A stretch of DNA of 36,498 nucleotides from Gammaproteobacteria bacterium (GTDB lineage: Bacteria > Pseudomonadota > Gammaproteobacteria > Steroidobacterales > Woeseiaceae), in assembly GCA_018677555.1 (NCBI GenBank), contig JAHHOT010000264.1:1-36498 (forward strand), written 5' to 3'. Under the pieces are notes generated by a model. It was not told the DNA's origin and ran no database searches. It saw only the letters and a list, made by a program, of their open reading frames with translations. Every line of letters begins with the position of its first letter. Position 1 is the stretch's first letter. The position numbers and the translations under genes are program-made. Shown here one piece after another: positions 23,727 through 31,879 of this stretch.

Positions 23727-26700
23727 ATGACCGATCGGCCCGACAAAAAAAATCAAACATCGGGCACCGGGGCCCAGCAGCTCGATGCGACCGGCGAGTT
23801 TTTCAGCGTCGGTGCTCCGCTTCACCCGGTTCGGCCGGGATACATCAAGCGCGAGGCCGATGAGCTGCTCTACAACGCGCTGACCGCGGGTCAGAATGCC
23901 TTCGTCATTGCACCGGACCGCACCGGCAAGTCCAGCCTGATTGCCGCGACCTCTGCACGGCTGCAGTACAACGGCATCAAGGTTGCCGTCATCGATCTTG
24001 CGCAAATTGGCGAGCGTGACGGTGGTTCTGATCCGGGGCGCTGGTATTACAGCATTGCCTACCGGATATTGCGCCAGTTGCGCCTGAAGGTCGACTTGCA
24101 GAACTGGTGGCACGACAAATCAATGCTCAGTAACCGGCAGCGGCTGGTCGAGTTTTATATTGAAATCGTGCTGCAGAATGTGAAGGAGCCGGTCGTAATA
24201 TTTTTCGACGAACTGCACGTTGTCGAACACCTGCCATTTGCAGACGATTTGCTGGCCAGTATTCGAGCCGCACATAATGCCCGGGTTACCGACCCCGAGC
24301 TGACTCGCCTTTCGTTCGCAATGCTGTGTGAATGTGATCCTGGCGAACTCATCAGCGACAAGGCCCTGTCGCCATTCACCGTCTCGCGTGAAATTCACCT
24401 GGGTGATTTTTCGCGCAAGGATCTGAATGTATTCGCTACCGAGTTGAATTTGCCGGACGAGGCGGCTGAGTTGGCGCTGGATCGCATTTATTACTGGACC
24501 AGCGGGCAGCCCTATCTGACGCAGAAGCTGGCACGCGCCGTTGCGCGCGATCAGGTGAGTGGCGACATCGCAGGCCATGTCGATCGTCTTGCCAAGCAGC
24601 AGCTGGCCGGTCGCGCGGCGTTGCACAGCGAACCGCACATGGGCCACCTGCATCGGCAGATCCTGCGTGACAAGAAACACTACGAGGGCATGCTGAATCT
24701 GTACGGCAGGATTCGCAAAGGCGTCCAGGTCGACGTCGACCTGGATTCCGTGATTCACCGGCGGTTGCTGGCAACGGGTCTCGTTGTGCGCGACAAGGAA
24801 GGCTGCTTCCGGTTTCGCAACAGGGCCTACCAGCGCGTATTTACCGCAAGATGGGCCAACGAAAATTTGCCGATTCACTGGCGCGGCCCCGCAATCATTG
24901 CTGCCGCAATCATTGCATTCAGTGCGATCCCGTTCGCCTACACACAGTTGTTGCCGCGCCCGTACGTAAACGTGATTTTCACGCCCGACCTCGAGCTCGC
25001 CGGTGTGCACGAGGCATATTCCAACCTCCGATCGTTTCCGGGTCATGCCGCTGCAGCCGATCGCGTGTTTCGCAACGTATTGAGGCAGCGCGCAGACGCT
25101 GCGCAAAGCGCGGACGAAATGGAGCGTATTCACTCGTTTGCGGAACGAATTCCGGACTCCGCCGAGTTCGCAGACCGCTTGTTCGCGAAATTCTGGGACC
25201 GCCAGGTCGTGCGCGCAGTGCGCGAGGAACGCCGCGATGAGGGACTGATCGCGGCACTGGAATCGCTGGTCGTGTCAACGCCGCGGCGACGCAGAACCGC
25301 GGCCAACCTGGTCGGCGAGGATTACGGACACCTGCTGGCAAGCATGGCGGCCGCTGAATCGGAGCGCCTGGTATTCAATCCCGAGCATATGCTGGTCTCA
25401 TTCTTTGACGGACCGCGGGTGCGTCAGTGGGCACTCAGCGGCGGCGAAATGCAGGAGCGGGACCCGTGGACGCTATCGGCGCTGGAGGTAACGCCGCTGG
25501 TCCGCCGCGTGGTGGTCGATCGTGCCGGAACGGCGAGCCGCATCGGCCTGACCGTCAACGTAGGCCATGGCCGCCTCGATGATCTCAAGCTGAAGCTGAT
25601 TGCTCCGTCCGGGCGAACCGCGGAGCTGGCATTTGACAAGGCGTCGTCGCCGGAGACGGAGGGGATTCGCTTTCCCCGCGAAGATCTCGCGCCGCTTCTT
25701 GGCGAACCCGTCAGCGGCACCTGGAGCCTGAGCCTGCGCGACGAGGCGCCGGGCGTAACCGGTCACCTGATCAGCTGGGACCTGCGCCTCGATTCGCAGG
25801 TCGTGGTTGAGAGTTTCGAGCGCGGCCTCGACATTCCGGATCCCGTCGCGCGCGAGTCGAATGACATCTGGCTCAGCAGCGACGGGCGCTATGCGGTCGC
25901 CCGCGCGCAACAAAGCGACAGCGCGAGATTGTGGGATCTTGCCTACGCGCAACCTGCAAGAACGATTGCGATTCCCGCAAGCCAGGAAGTCGTCGGCGTC
26001 AACGCCAACGCCGAGTACCTTCTCACGGCGTCACAGGACGCGATAAATCGCTGGCGCGTATCGAACGGTCGCCGGTCCCGGCCCATCGAGATCGGATCGG
26101 TCAGTGCCGATGCCGTGTTGACGCGCGATAGCGCGCATTTGTTTGTCCTGCGCCCGGGCGAACTCGAAACAAACGTCGAGTTGTGGTCGATCAGCTCACG
26201 CGAGCGGCTTGCCAGTCTTGGCGTTGCCGGCGACCTGGCGCTGGTTGCTGCCGATGCGAGCGGCGAACATCTTGCCGTCGCCGACTACGATCGCGCAGTG
26301 AGAATCTGGGATTTTCGGGAAAAGGAACTGCTGGCACAAATAGACCTCGCTGCCCAACCAACGGCGATCGAGTTATCCGCCGACGGCAGTTCGCTGGTTG
26401 CCGTGCACGGTCGACAGGGCGTGTCGTTATGGCGCACCGATCGCCCGACCAGGCCCGTGTTGCACGAACGGGGCGTGTCGTTATGGCACGCGCGATTTTC
26501 TCCGTCCGGCGACCGCGTGATGATCGGCAACAGTATCGAGGGCTACCAGATATATCGCAGCAGTGACGGCGCGCTGGCAGGACCGGCGCTCGACTCGGGG
26601 TTCGACGCTGCGCAGGATACGCTGCTTGCGTTTGCTGAGGATGAAAACTATGCGTTGACCGCGCACGCAGCTGAGCACGTCAGGGTGTGGAAAGTATCCG

Positions 26701-27782
26701 CAGGCGGCACGGTCGGCGGTGCCGAGTCGCATGCTCCGGCTGACGCCCTGCCACCTGATGTGGGCGACGCGGTTACGGCGATTTCGCCGGACGGCCGGCG
26801 CATGGCCGTCGGTGACAACGCCGGACACGTGCATATTGTCGATGTGGCGATCCTTTCGACGTCGCCGGACGAGACGGGCGAGCAGCTGAGCTATCTGGGT
26901 CACAACGATCGGGTAATCAACGTCGTCTTCAGCGACGACGGTGCTTTGGTGGCGAGTGCGGGTTTCGACGGCTCCGTGCGTATCTGGGACGCTGAGTCCG
27001 GATTGCCACGGGAGTTTTTCGGCAGCGCCTCAACCAGCACCGTCGGACAGATGCGCTTTAGCCCGTCAGGTAACAAGCTCGCGGTTCTCAATGGCTTGCG
27101 AGCCTGGATCATGGATACGAACTCGGGCCGTGTGATTGCGGACGCCCAGCTGGGCGAGAATCACGCGGGCTTTGCTTTCGACAGCGACGACGTGCTGTAT
27201 CTCGCGAGCGATAGCGGTGCGCTGCGCAGCCTCACGACCAACCCGGCGGGTGGCTTCACGATGACGAATGTCTGGACCAACGATGCCCCGCTGCAACGCA
27301 TCGAGGTTTCACAGCGATCCCGGCAATTGCTGCTGGTCGACAGCAACAACGTTGCAAAAGTTCTGGACCTCCGCGAGGGGCAGGTCGGCAGGACACAACT
27401 GCAGTTGCCGGCCGCAGTCACGGATATCCGTTTTAGCCCGGATACGCAGGCTGTGCTGTTCAAAACCGGTCGCTGGATTCACCGCGCCGGTGTTTCCTAC
27501 GCCGGGCTCGCATGGAGTGACGCCATTCGCGTACCCCGTGCGGTGTCTGGCTCGCGACTTGCGTTCACCGACGCGGCTGACGATTCCTTCAGCAACGCGA
27601 GTGGCGATCGTGTAACGCTGTTGACGCGCGACGACGGATCGGTATCGCCGGTGACGGTCGATTTAACGTTCAGTGACGGCCCGGCATTGATCGGGAACCG
27701 ATCGCAGCTGCTTGACGAATGGCGAGCGAAGCTGCTCTTGCCGAAAAAAGATTTGTCCGCGGTTGTCGTCGACACGCTCTGA
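23727..27782 (+). CDS. STAND-like ATPase - TM - P-domain - WD40 propeller protein
   Basis: 1351 residues. Residues 25-375 are an AAA-type P-loop module of the kind found in AAA-like/STAND proteins: Walker A region IAPDRTGKSSL (61-71) has Ala where the first Gly is usual; Walker B is VVIFFDE (156-162); GDFSRKDL and YYWTSGQPYLTQKLA (256-270) are typical later motifs. Residues 388-407 form one TM helix (PAIIAAAIIAFSAIPFAYTQ). Residues about 594-693 resemble a P/Homo B domain of subtilisin-type proteases (LKLKLIAPSGRTAEL, GTWSLSLRDEAPG). From about 711 to 1340 are WD40-like blades, clearest at HNDRVINVVFSDDGALVASA and GSVRIWDAESG. If the N-terminus is cytoplasmic, the P-domain and propeller face the periplasm, opposite to the ATPase. 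The task is unknown; a sensor or signal-transducing NTPase is likely. Confidence 0.88.
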   Translation: MTDRPDKKNQTSGTGAQQLDATGEFFSVGAPLHPVRPGYIKREADELLYNALTAGQNAFVIAPDRTGKSSLIAATSARLQYNGIKVAVIDLAQIGERDGGSDPGRWYYSIAYRILRQLRLKVDLQNWWHDKSMLSNRQRLVEFYIEIVLQNVKEPVVIFFDELHVVEHLPFADDLLASIRAAHNARVTDPELTRLSFAMLCECDPGELISDKALSPFTVSREIHLGDFSRKDLNVFATELNLPDEAAELALDRIYYWTSGQPYLTQKLARAVARDQVSGDIAGHVDRLAKQQLAGRAALHSEPHMGHLHRQILRDKKHYEGMLNLYGRIRKGVQVDVDLDSVIHRRLLATGLVVRDKEGCFRFRNRAYQRVFTARWANENLPIHWRGPAIIAAAIIAFSAIPFAYTQLLPRPYVNVIFTPDLELAGVHEAYSNLRSFPGHAAAADRVFRNVLRQRADAAQSADEMERIHSFAERIPDSAEFADRLFAKFWDRQVVRAVREERRDEGLIAALESLVVSTPRRRRTAANLVGEDYGHLLASMAAAESERLVFNPEHMLVSFFDGPRVRQWALSGGEMQERDPWTLSALEVTPLVRRVVVDRAGTASRIGLTVNVGHGRLDDLKLKLIAPSGRTAELAFDKASSPETEGIRFPREDLAPLLGEPVSGTWSLSLRDEAPGVTGHLISWDLRLDSQVVVESFERGLDIPDPVARESNDIWLSSDGRYAVARAQQSDSARLWDLAYAQPARTIAIPASQEVVGVNANAEYLLTASQDAINRWRVSNGRRSRPIEIGSVSADAVLTRDSAHLFVLRPGELETNVELWSISSRERLASLGVAGDLALVAADASGEHLAVADYDRAVRIWDFREKELLAQIDLAAQPTAIELSADGSSLVAVHGRQGVSLWRTDRPTRPVLHERGVSLWHARFSPSGDRVMIGNSIEGYQIYRSSDGALAGPALDSGFDAAQDTLLAFAEDENYALTAHAAEHVRVWKVSAGGTVGGAESHAPADALPPDVGDAVTAISPDGRRMAVGDNAGHVHIVDVAILSTSPDETGEQLSYLGHNDRVINVVFSDDGALVASAGFDGSVRIWDAESGLPREFFGSASTSTVGQMRFSPSGNKLAVLNGLRAWIMDTNSGRVIADAQLGENHAGFAFDSDDVLYLASDSGALRSLTTNPAGGFTMTNVWTNDAPLQRIEVSQRSRQLLLVDSNNVAKVLDLREGQVGRTQLQLPAAVTDIRFSPDTQAVLFKTGRWIHRAGVSYAGLAWSDAIRVPRAVSGSRLAFTDAADDSFSNASGDRVTLLTRDDGSVSPVTVDLTFSDGPALIGNRSQLLDEWRAKLLLPKKDLSAVVVDTL
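26417..26487 (+). repeat. 17-bp exact direct repeat in the WD40 region
   Basis: GGGCGTGTCGTTATGGC occurs at 26417-26433 and again at 26471-26487, 54 bp (18 codons) apart and in the same reading frame, coding for GVSLW in both copies. It may be a trace of a short in-frame duplication within the propeller, or a convergent blade motif. It is a minor feature inside the large ATPase gene. Confidence 0.7.
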
Positions 27783-27797
27783 ACGAAACGCAAGTCG

Positions 27798-29681
27798 TCA
27801 ACGCAAAGCGCCGCGAAGCGTACGAACGAGTAGCTCCAGTTTTTCCGCCGTCACATTCGCGGCGGATAGCGGCTCGCCGGCATGAATGTCCACGCGTGAA
27901 AAAAGTTTTCCCGGAAACCGGCGCAGGCCGCCGCCGCTCATGCGGCTGAACCAGCTCCCCCAGAGTCCGCTCAGGCCGACCGGGATCACGGGCACCGGCC
28001 TGCGTTCGAGAATGCGCTCGACGCCCGGTCGAAACGGGTGGACCTCGCCATCGGTGGTAATCGCCCCCTCGGGAAAAATGCATACCAGGTGTCCGGCTTC
28101 GAGCTCCGCGTCGATCCTGTCGAACGCTTCGCTCATTAGCTGTTCGTCCTCTTTGGCCGGCGCGATCGGAATTGCCTTGGCATTGCGAAACAGAAAATTC
28201 AGTAACGGAATCTGAAAAATCTTGTGGTACATGACGAATCGGACCGGCCTGCGAATAGAACCGCCCAGTACCAGTGCGTCGACAAAGCTGACATGGTTGC
28301 AAACAATGACCGCAGGCCCCCGATCGGGAATGTTCTCCATTCCGATTGTCTTGATGCGATACAGGACGTTGACCAGTATCCAGGCCAGGAAGCGCATCAG
28401 GAACTCGGGCAGCAGTGTGAAGATATAGATCGCGACGAGCGCATTCAATACGGCCAGGATGATGAACAGCTGCGGGATCGACACGCCGGCGGTCAGCAGG
28501 CCGATGACGAGAACGGCAGCGGCGACCATGAACAATGAGTTGATGATGTTGTTCGCGGCGATGATGCGTGACATCTGCTGACGGTTGGCGCGTTCCTGGA
28601 TGAGTGCATACAAAGGAACGCTGTAGAAGCCGCCGAATGCGCCAAGCATGCCGAGGTCGATGAGAATGCGGATGCTTCCCGGCCGATTGAGGAAGTCGTT
28701 CACGGTGTGAGCGACGGCCGCATTCGCGATGGGCTGCGCAAAATACAGGTCAACAGCGAACAGGCTGAGGCCGATTGATCCGAACGGGACGAGGCCAAGC
28801 TCCACACGCCCGCCGGACATGCGTTCGCAAAGCAGCGAGCCGATGCCGACACCGACGGAAAAGGCCACGAGCAACAACGTCACCGTGCCTTTGCCACCGT
28901 TGAGAATGTCGATGGTGTACGACGGCACCTGCAGCGTCATCACGGATCCGAAGAACCAGAACCAGGAAATGCCGAGGATCGAGAGGAAAACGCTCTTCTC
29001 CTGGCGGGCGAAGCCGACAATGCGCCAGGTCTCGGTCCAGATATTCAGCTTGACGGTCAGCTCCGGATCGACGGCCTTGGTCACGGGGATCTGTCGGCTG
29101 GAGAGATAGCCAAGCACGGAAAACGTTACGAGGAGCAGCGGCACCAGCGTTTGCGTCGCGGTGTTCTCGGCAACCGCCATGTTGCCCACGATGAGACCGA
29201 GAATGATGGCGACATAGGTCCCTGATTCGACCATGCCGTTGCCGCCGACCAGTTCATGGTTCAGCAGCTGTTGCGGCAGGTAGGCGTACTTCACCGGGCC
29301 GAACAACGTGGACTGGAATCCCATCAGAAACAAAACGAGGAACAGCGCTGCGTATTGCCCCGTCAGAAACGCCGCGGCAGCCACGAGCATCAGCCCGATC
29401 TCGAACAGCTTGATGCGGCGAAACAGCATCGACTTTTCGTATTTGTCCGCGAGCTGGCCGGCGGTCGCCGAAAAAATGAAAAATGGAATAATGAACAGCG
29501 CACCGGCGACGTTGGCAAGAATCTGGTGATCCATGCCGAGCAGCTGGATACCCTGCGCGGTGACGAGTATCACCAGGCCATTGCGGAAGATATTGTCGTT
29601 GAATGCGCCCAGGAACTGGGTGGCGAAGAAGGGCGCGAAACGGCGTTGCTTCAGGAGCGCGAACTGGTTGGATCCGGACAA
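27798..29681 (-). CDS. Lysophospholipid transporter (LplT) / PlsC acyltransferase fusion
   Basis: 627 residues from TTG 29681, giving SGSNQFALLKQRRF, which is where LplT-like proteins usually begin; an in-frame TTG at 29714 adds 11 residues. Residues about 10-415 are a 12-helix major-facilitator transporter (FFATQFLGAFNDNIFRNGLV) of the LplT type, which moves lysophospholipids across the inner membrane. Residues about 440-627 are a PlsC-type acyltransferase with NHVSFVD (HX4D) and FPEGAIT. The fusion lacks the AMP-dependent acyl-ACP synthetase domain that follows in full-length Aas-type fusions, so acyl donor supply must come from elsewhere. It probably re-acylates phospholipids turned over by lipases; the patatin autotransporter is encoded a few kb away. 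It is convergent with the ATPase-WD40 gene. Confidence 0.93.
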   Translation of the reverse strand: MSGSNQFALLKQRRFAPFFATQFLGAFNDNIFRNGLVILVTAQGIQLLGMDHQILANVAGALFIIPFFIFSATAGQLADKYEKSMLFRRIKLFEIGLMLVAAAAFLTGQYAALFLVLFLMGFQSTLFGPVKYAYLPQQLLNHELVGGNGMVESGTYVAIILGLIVGNMAVAENTATQTLVPLLLVTFSVLGYLSSRQIPVTKAVDPELTVKLNIWTETWRIVGFARQEKSVFLSILGISWFWFFGSVMTLQVPSYTIDILNGGKGTVTLLLVAFSVGVGIGSLLCERMSGGRVELGLVPFGSIGLSLFAVDLYFAQPIANAAVAHTVNDFLNRPGSIRILIDLGMLGAFGGFYSVPLYALIQERANRQQMSRIIAANNIINSLFMVAAAVLVIGLLTAGVSIPQLFIILAVLNALVAIYIFTLLPEFLMRFLAWILVNVLYRIKTIGMENIPDRGPAVIVCNHVSFVDALVLGGSIRRPVRFVMYHKIFQIPLLNFLFRNAKAIPIAPAKEDEQLMSEAFDRIDAELEAGHLVCIFPEGAITTDGEVHPFRPGVERILERRPVPVIPVGLSGLWGSWFSRMSGGGLRRFPGKLFSRVDIHAGEPLSAANVTAEKLELLVRTLRGALR

Positions 29682-29759
29682 GAGCGTGCTGCCGATTGGC
29701 CAAAGTCCGCGCAACTATAGCAAATACCCCGCGTATCGCCGTTGGCCGGCCCCTGCCCG

Positions 29760-29945
29760 CTAGCGGCCGGCGGCAACGCTTGCAGGCGCTTCCGTCGCTT
29801 CGCCGAGCACTTCGTGAACGACCGAAATCTCAGCTCCGAGCTGCTCGAAGCTCAGCAGCGTGTGGCCCGGCGCCGCGGCCGGCCGATGACCGCTGCACGC
29901 GGCCTGCAGGATACACAAGATAATGATAAATATAGACTTTTTCAT
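29760..29945 (-). CDS. Tiny putative lipoprotein
   Basis: 61 residues from ATG 29945. A perfect AAGGAGG ribosome site (29950-29956, minus strand) lies four bases upstream, the strongest in the window. Residues 1-17 are a basic-then-hydrophobic signal (KKSIFIIILCILQAAC) with Cys17 as the likely lipidated residue, though the -3 position is Gln rather than the usual Leu. The mature part is short (SGHRPAAAPGH, then SFEQLGAEISVVHEVLG) with no known motif. It lies 78 bp upstream of the LplT-PlsC start on the same strand, so it may be the first gene of that unit. The function is unknown. Confidence 0.75.
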   Translation of the reverse strand: MKKSIFIIILCILQAACSGHRPAAAPGHTLLSFEQLGAEISVVHEVLGEATEAPASVAAGR

Positions 29946-30127
29946 GACGCCTCCTTACCGGGTCCTGGCCTGCCCTGGCCATTTTCTGCCGTTTACCTTA
30001 CAACGCAGGTCCCGCCTTGCGGTTGACCTGAGGAACTGCGAACTTGCCCACACTGTGACCGCCAGACGCGGTGATATGATTCGCGAAGCTGTGGCTTGAA
30101 GTGGTGCCAGGAACCCGGTTGTATGAC

Positions 30128-30724
30128 ATGTCGTGCAATGATTTGAACATTCGATCAATTCTGTTGATCTGTTGCGTGTGCACTATGGCGGCCTGCACCA
30201 AGGAGCCGCCACCGCGCACGGTCAGCGACTTCCTGGAGAACCCGATACTCCTGGAGGCGACCATCGTGCGTTGCCAGCAGAACCGTTCCAAGAAGAAATA
30301 CGAAGCCGAATGCGTCAGCGCAAAACAGGCGGCGAATCGGCTTGCTGCCGTCGAAGAGCAGGCGCGCAAGAAAGAACTAGAAGAACAGTCCGCGCGCAAA
30401 CGCGAAGCCCTGCGACGGGCGCAGGAAGCGCGCGCAGAAGCACGGCGCCGGGCAGCCGAAGAGGAACGGCTGCGCCAGGAGGCGGAATACCTTGGCCTGT
30501 TCGAGGAAACGCGACCCGAGCCGGGGAGTGTCGCTGCAGACGATCCCCTGGCGCCAGCGCCGGCCGACCCCGCGGAAAGCCCGGCCGGCGGCGAGATACC
30601 GCGGTCGGACACCGAGCCCGCGCCGGTGCAGGCCGAGATCGCGCCGCCGTCGGCTTCGTCCGCTGGCGATCTCGAATCGATTCGCGATGAATTGCGCCGG
30701 CGTCAGGAATCCGACGAGCAGTGA
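30128..30724 (+). CDS. EexN-like lipoprotein with coiled coil and acidic tail
   Basis: 198 residues from ATG 30128; in-frame GTGs at 30101 and 30104 add nine or eight residues ahead of the signal sequence and are less likely. Residues 9-23 are a lipoprotein signal with lipobox MAAC (Cys23). Residues 24-68 match the EexN/TrbK-type entry-exclusion pattern: VSDFLENPILLEATIVRC and later KKKYEAECVSAKQAANRL, two Cys (49, 62) spaced as in that family, probably a disulphide. Residues 68-135 are a highly charged Ala/Arg/Glu coiled coil. The rest is Pro-, Ala- and Glu-rich. No conjugation gene is nearby, so despite the family name a role in plasmid exclusion should not be assumed. It is convergent with the MscS gene, 19 bp between stops. 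Confidence 0.82.
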   Translation: MSCNDLNIRSILLICCVCTMAACTKEPPPRTVSDFLENPILLEATIVRCQQNRSKKKYEAECVSAKQAANRLAAVEEQARKKELEEQSARKREALRRAQEARAEARRRAAEEERLRQEAEYLGLFEETRPEPGSVAADDPLAPAPADPAESPAGGEIPRSDTEPAPVQAEIAPPSASSAGDLESIRDELRRRQESDEQ

Positions 30725-30743
30725 CCCGTGGCCCGAGCGGCCG

Positions 30744-31835
30744 TCAGTTGTTGTTCACGGCAATGCCCTGCGCGGGAACCGTGCGCAGGTGCAGGTCGCG
30801 TTGCGGAAACGGAATTTCGATATTGTGCTCGATGAATCCCTTGTAGACAGCACAATAGAGTTCGTGACTCAAGCGGCCCCGGTCGACGGGCCGATCAATC
30901 CAGCAAAGCAGTTCGACATCGAGGCTCGAATCGCCGAAGCCGCGAAACCGCACGCGCGGATCCGGCACCCGGCAAACCTCGCTGTGCGCCTGCGCGACCT
31001 TGCCCAGTACCTCGATGACGAGGTCGATGTCACTTCCATAGGCGACTCCGACCTTGACGCGTATGCGATGCTTGGTCGAAGGTCCGCCGGCTTCGTTGGT
31101 GATCTTGGCATTGCCGATGACGCCGTTCGGAATCGTGATCTCGACGTCGTCCCGCGTCAGCAGCCGCGTGCTGCGCAGCCCGATGTGCGTCACCATGCCG
31201 CGTTCACCGGTGTCGAGAATGATGAAGTCACCTTCCTTGTACGGTGCATCCGCGGCGATGGATACGCCGGCAAACAGGTTCGACAACGTGTCCTTGGCGG
31301 CGAAACTCAGTGCCAGGCCGATAATACCGGCGGCGCCGAGCCATGCGGCGATGTCGAAGTTCCAGGCGAGGAAGATGAAGTAGGCGGACAATGCGACCAT
31401 CAGCGCGGTGACGACGTTGTTGATCAGCGGCAGCATGCCGGAGTACCACTGGCTGCGGTCCGCTTTGGCTTTGAAAGCCCCCAGGATCAGCCGCACCAGG
31501 CCGCGCAGGAAGTTGTACCAGACGACGATTGCAATGGTCTTCAACAGCCCCAGCGTGATGAACTCCGGGCGCTCCGGCATCGGCAGACGATAGGTGGCCA
31601 ACGTCAGCCCGACCAGCACGAAGCTGATGAAAATCGGGCGATGCAGCAGGTTGACGACCGCGTCGTCGAATTCGGTCTTGGAGCGGCTGACAATTTTGAG
31701 GATGAGGCGCGACAGCACGAACTCGGCGATCTTGCCGATGATGATAAAGGCGACAGCGATCGCGGCCGCCTGCACGTAGGGGTTCGGGCCGAGCAGTCCG
31801 GCCCAACCGAGAATCGTTTCCTGGTACGAGTCCAA
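30744..31835 (-). CDS. Small-conductance mechanosensitive channel (MscS family)
   Basis: 363 residues from TTG 31835; no clear ribosome site, and GTG at residue 21 is an alternative. Five hydrophobic segments precede and include the pore helix: AAWLGAAGIIGLALSFAAKD, with the Gly/Ala packing typical of MscS TM3, then TLSNLFAGVSI. The cytoplasmic beta domain follows (GDFIILDTGERGMVTHIGLR, then STRLLTRDDVEITIPNG) and the C-terminal alpha/beta domain (VKVGVAYGSDIDLVIEVL). It releases solutes on hypo-osmotic shock. Two extra TM segments before the core, relative to E. coli MscS, are common in the family. Confidence 0.95.
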   Translation of the reverse strand: MDSYQETILGWAGLLGPNPYVQAAAIAVAFIIIGKIAEFVLSRLILKIVSRSKTEFDDAVVNLLHRPIFISFVLVGLTLATYRLPMPERPEFITLGLLKTIAIVVWYNFLRGLVRLILGAFKAKADRSQWYSGMLPLINNVVTALMVALSAYFIFLAWNFDIAAWLGAAGIIGLALSFAAKDTLSNLFAGVSIAADAPYKEGDFIILDTGERGMVTHIGLRSTRLLTRDDVEITIPNGVIGNAKITNEAGGPSTKHRIRVKVGVAYGSDIDLVIEVLGKVAQAHSEVCRVPDPRVRFRGFGDSSLDVELLCWIDRPVDRGRLSHELYCAVYKGFIEHNIEIPFPQRDLHLRTVPAQGIAVNNN

Positions 31836-31879
31836 CGTGTATCAGTTCAGATATCGTTCAGCCGATCCGCGCTCGCCGA

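Noticed and set aside
24120-25133. 337-codon open frame on the minus strand
   Set aside because: Antisense to the ATPase-WD40 gene, whose Walker motifs fall in this stretch.
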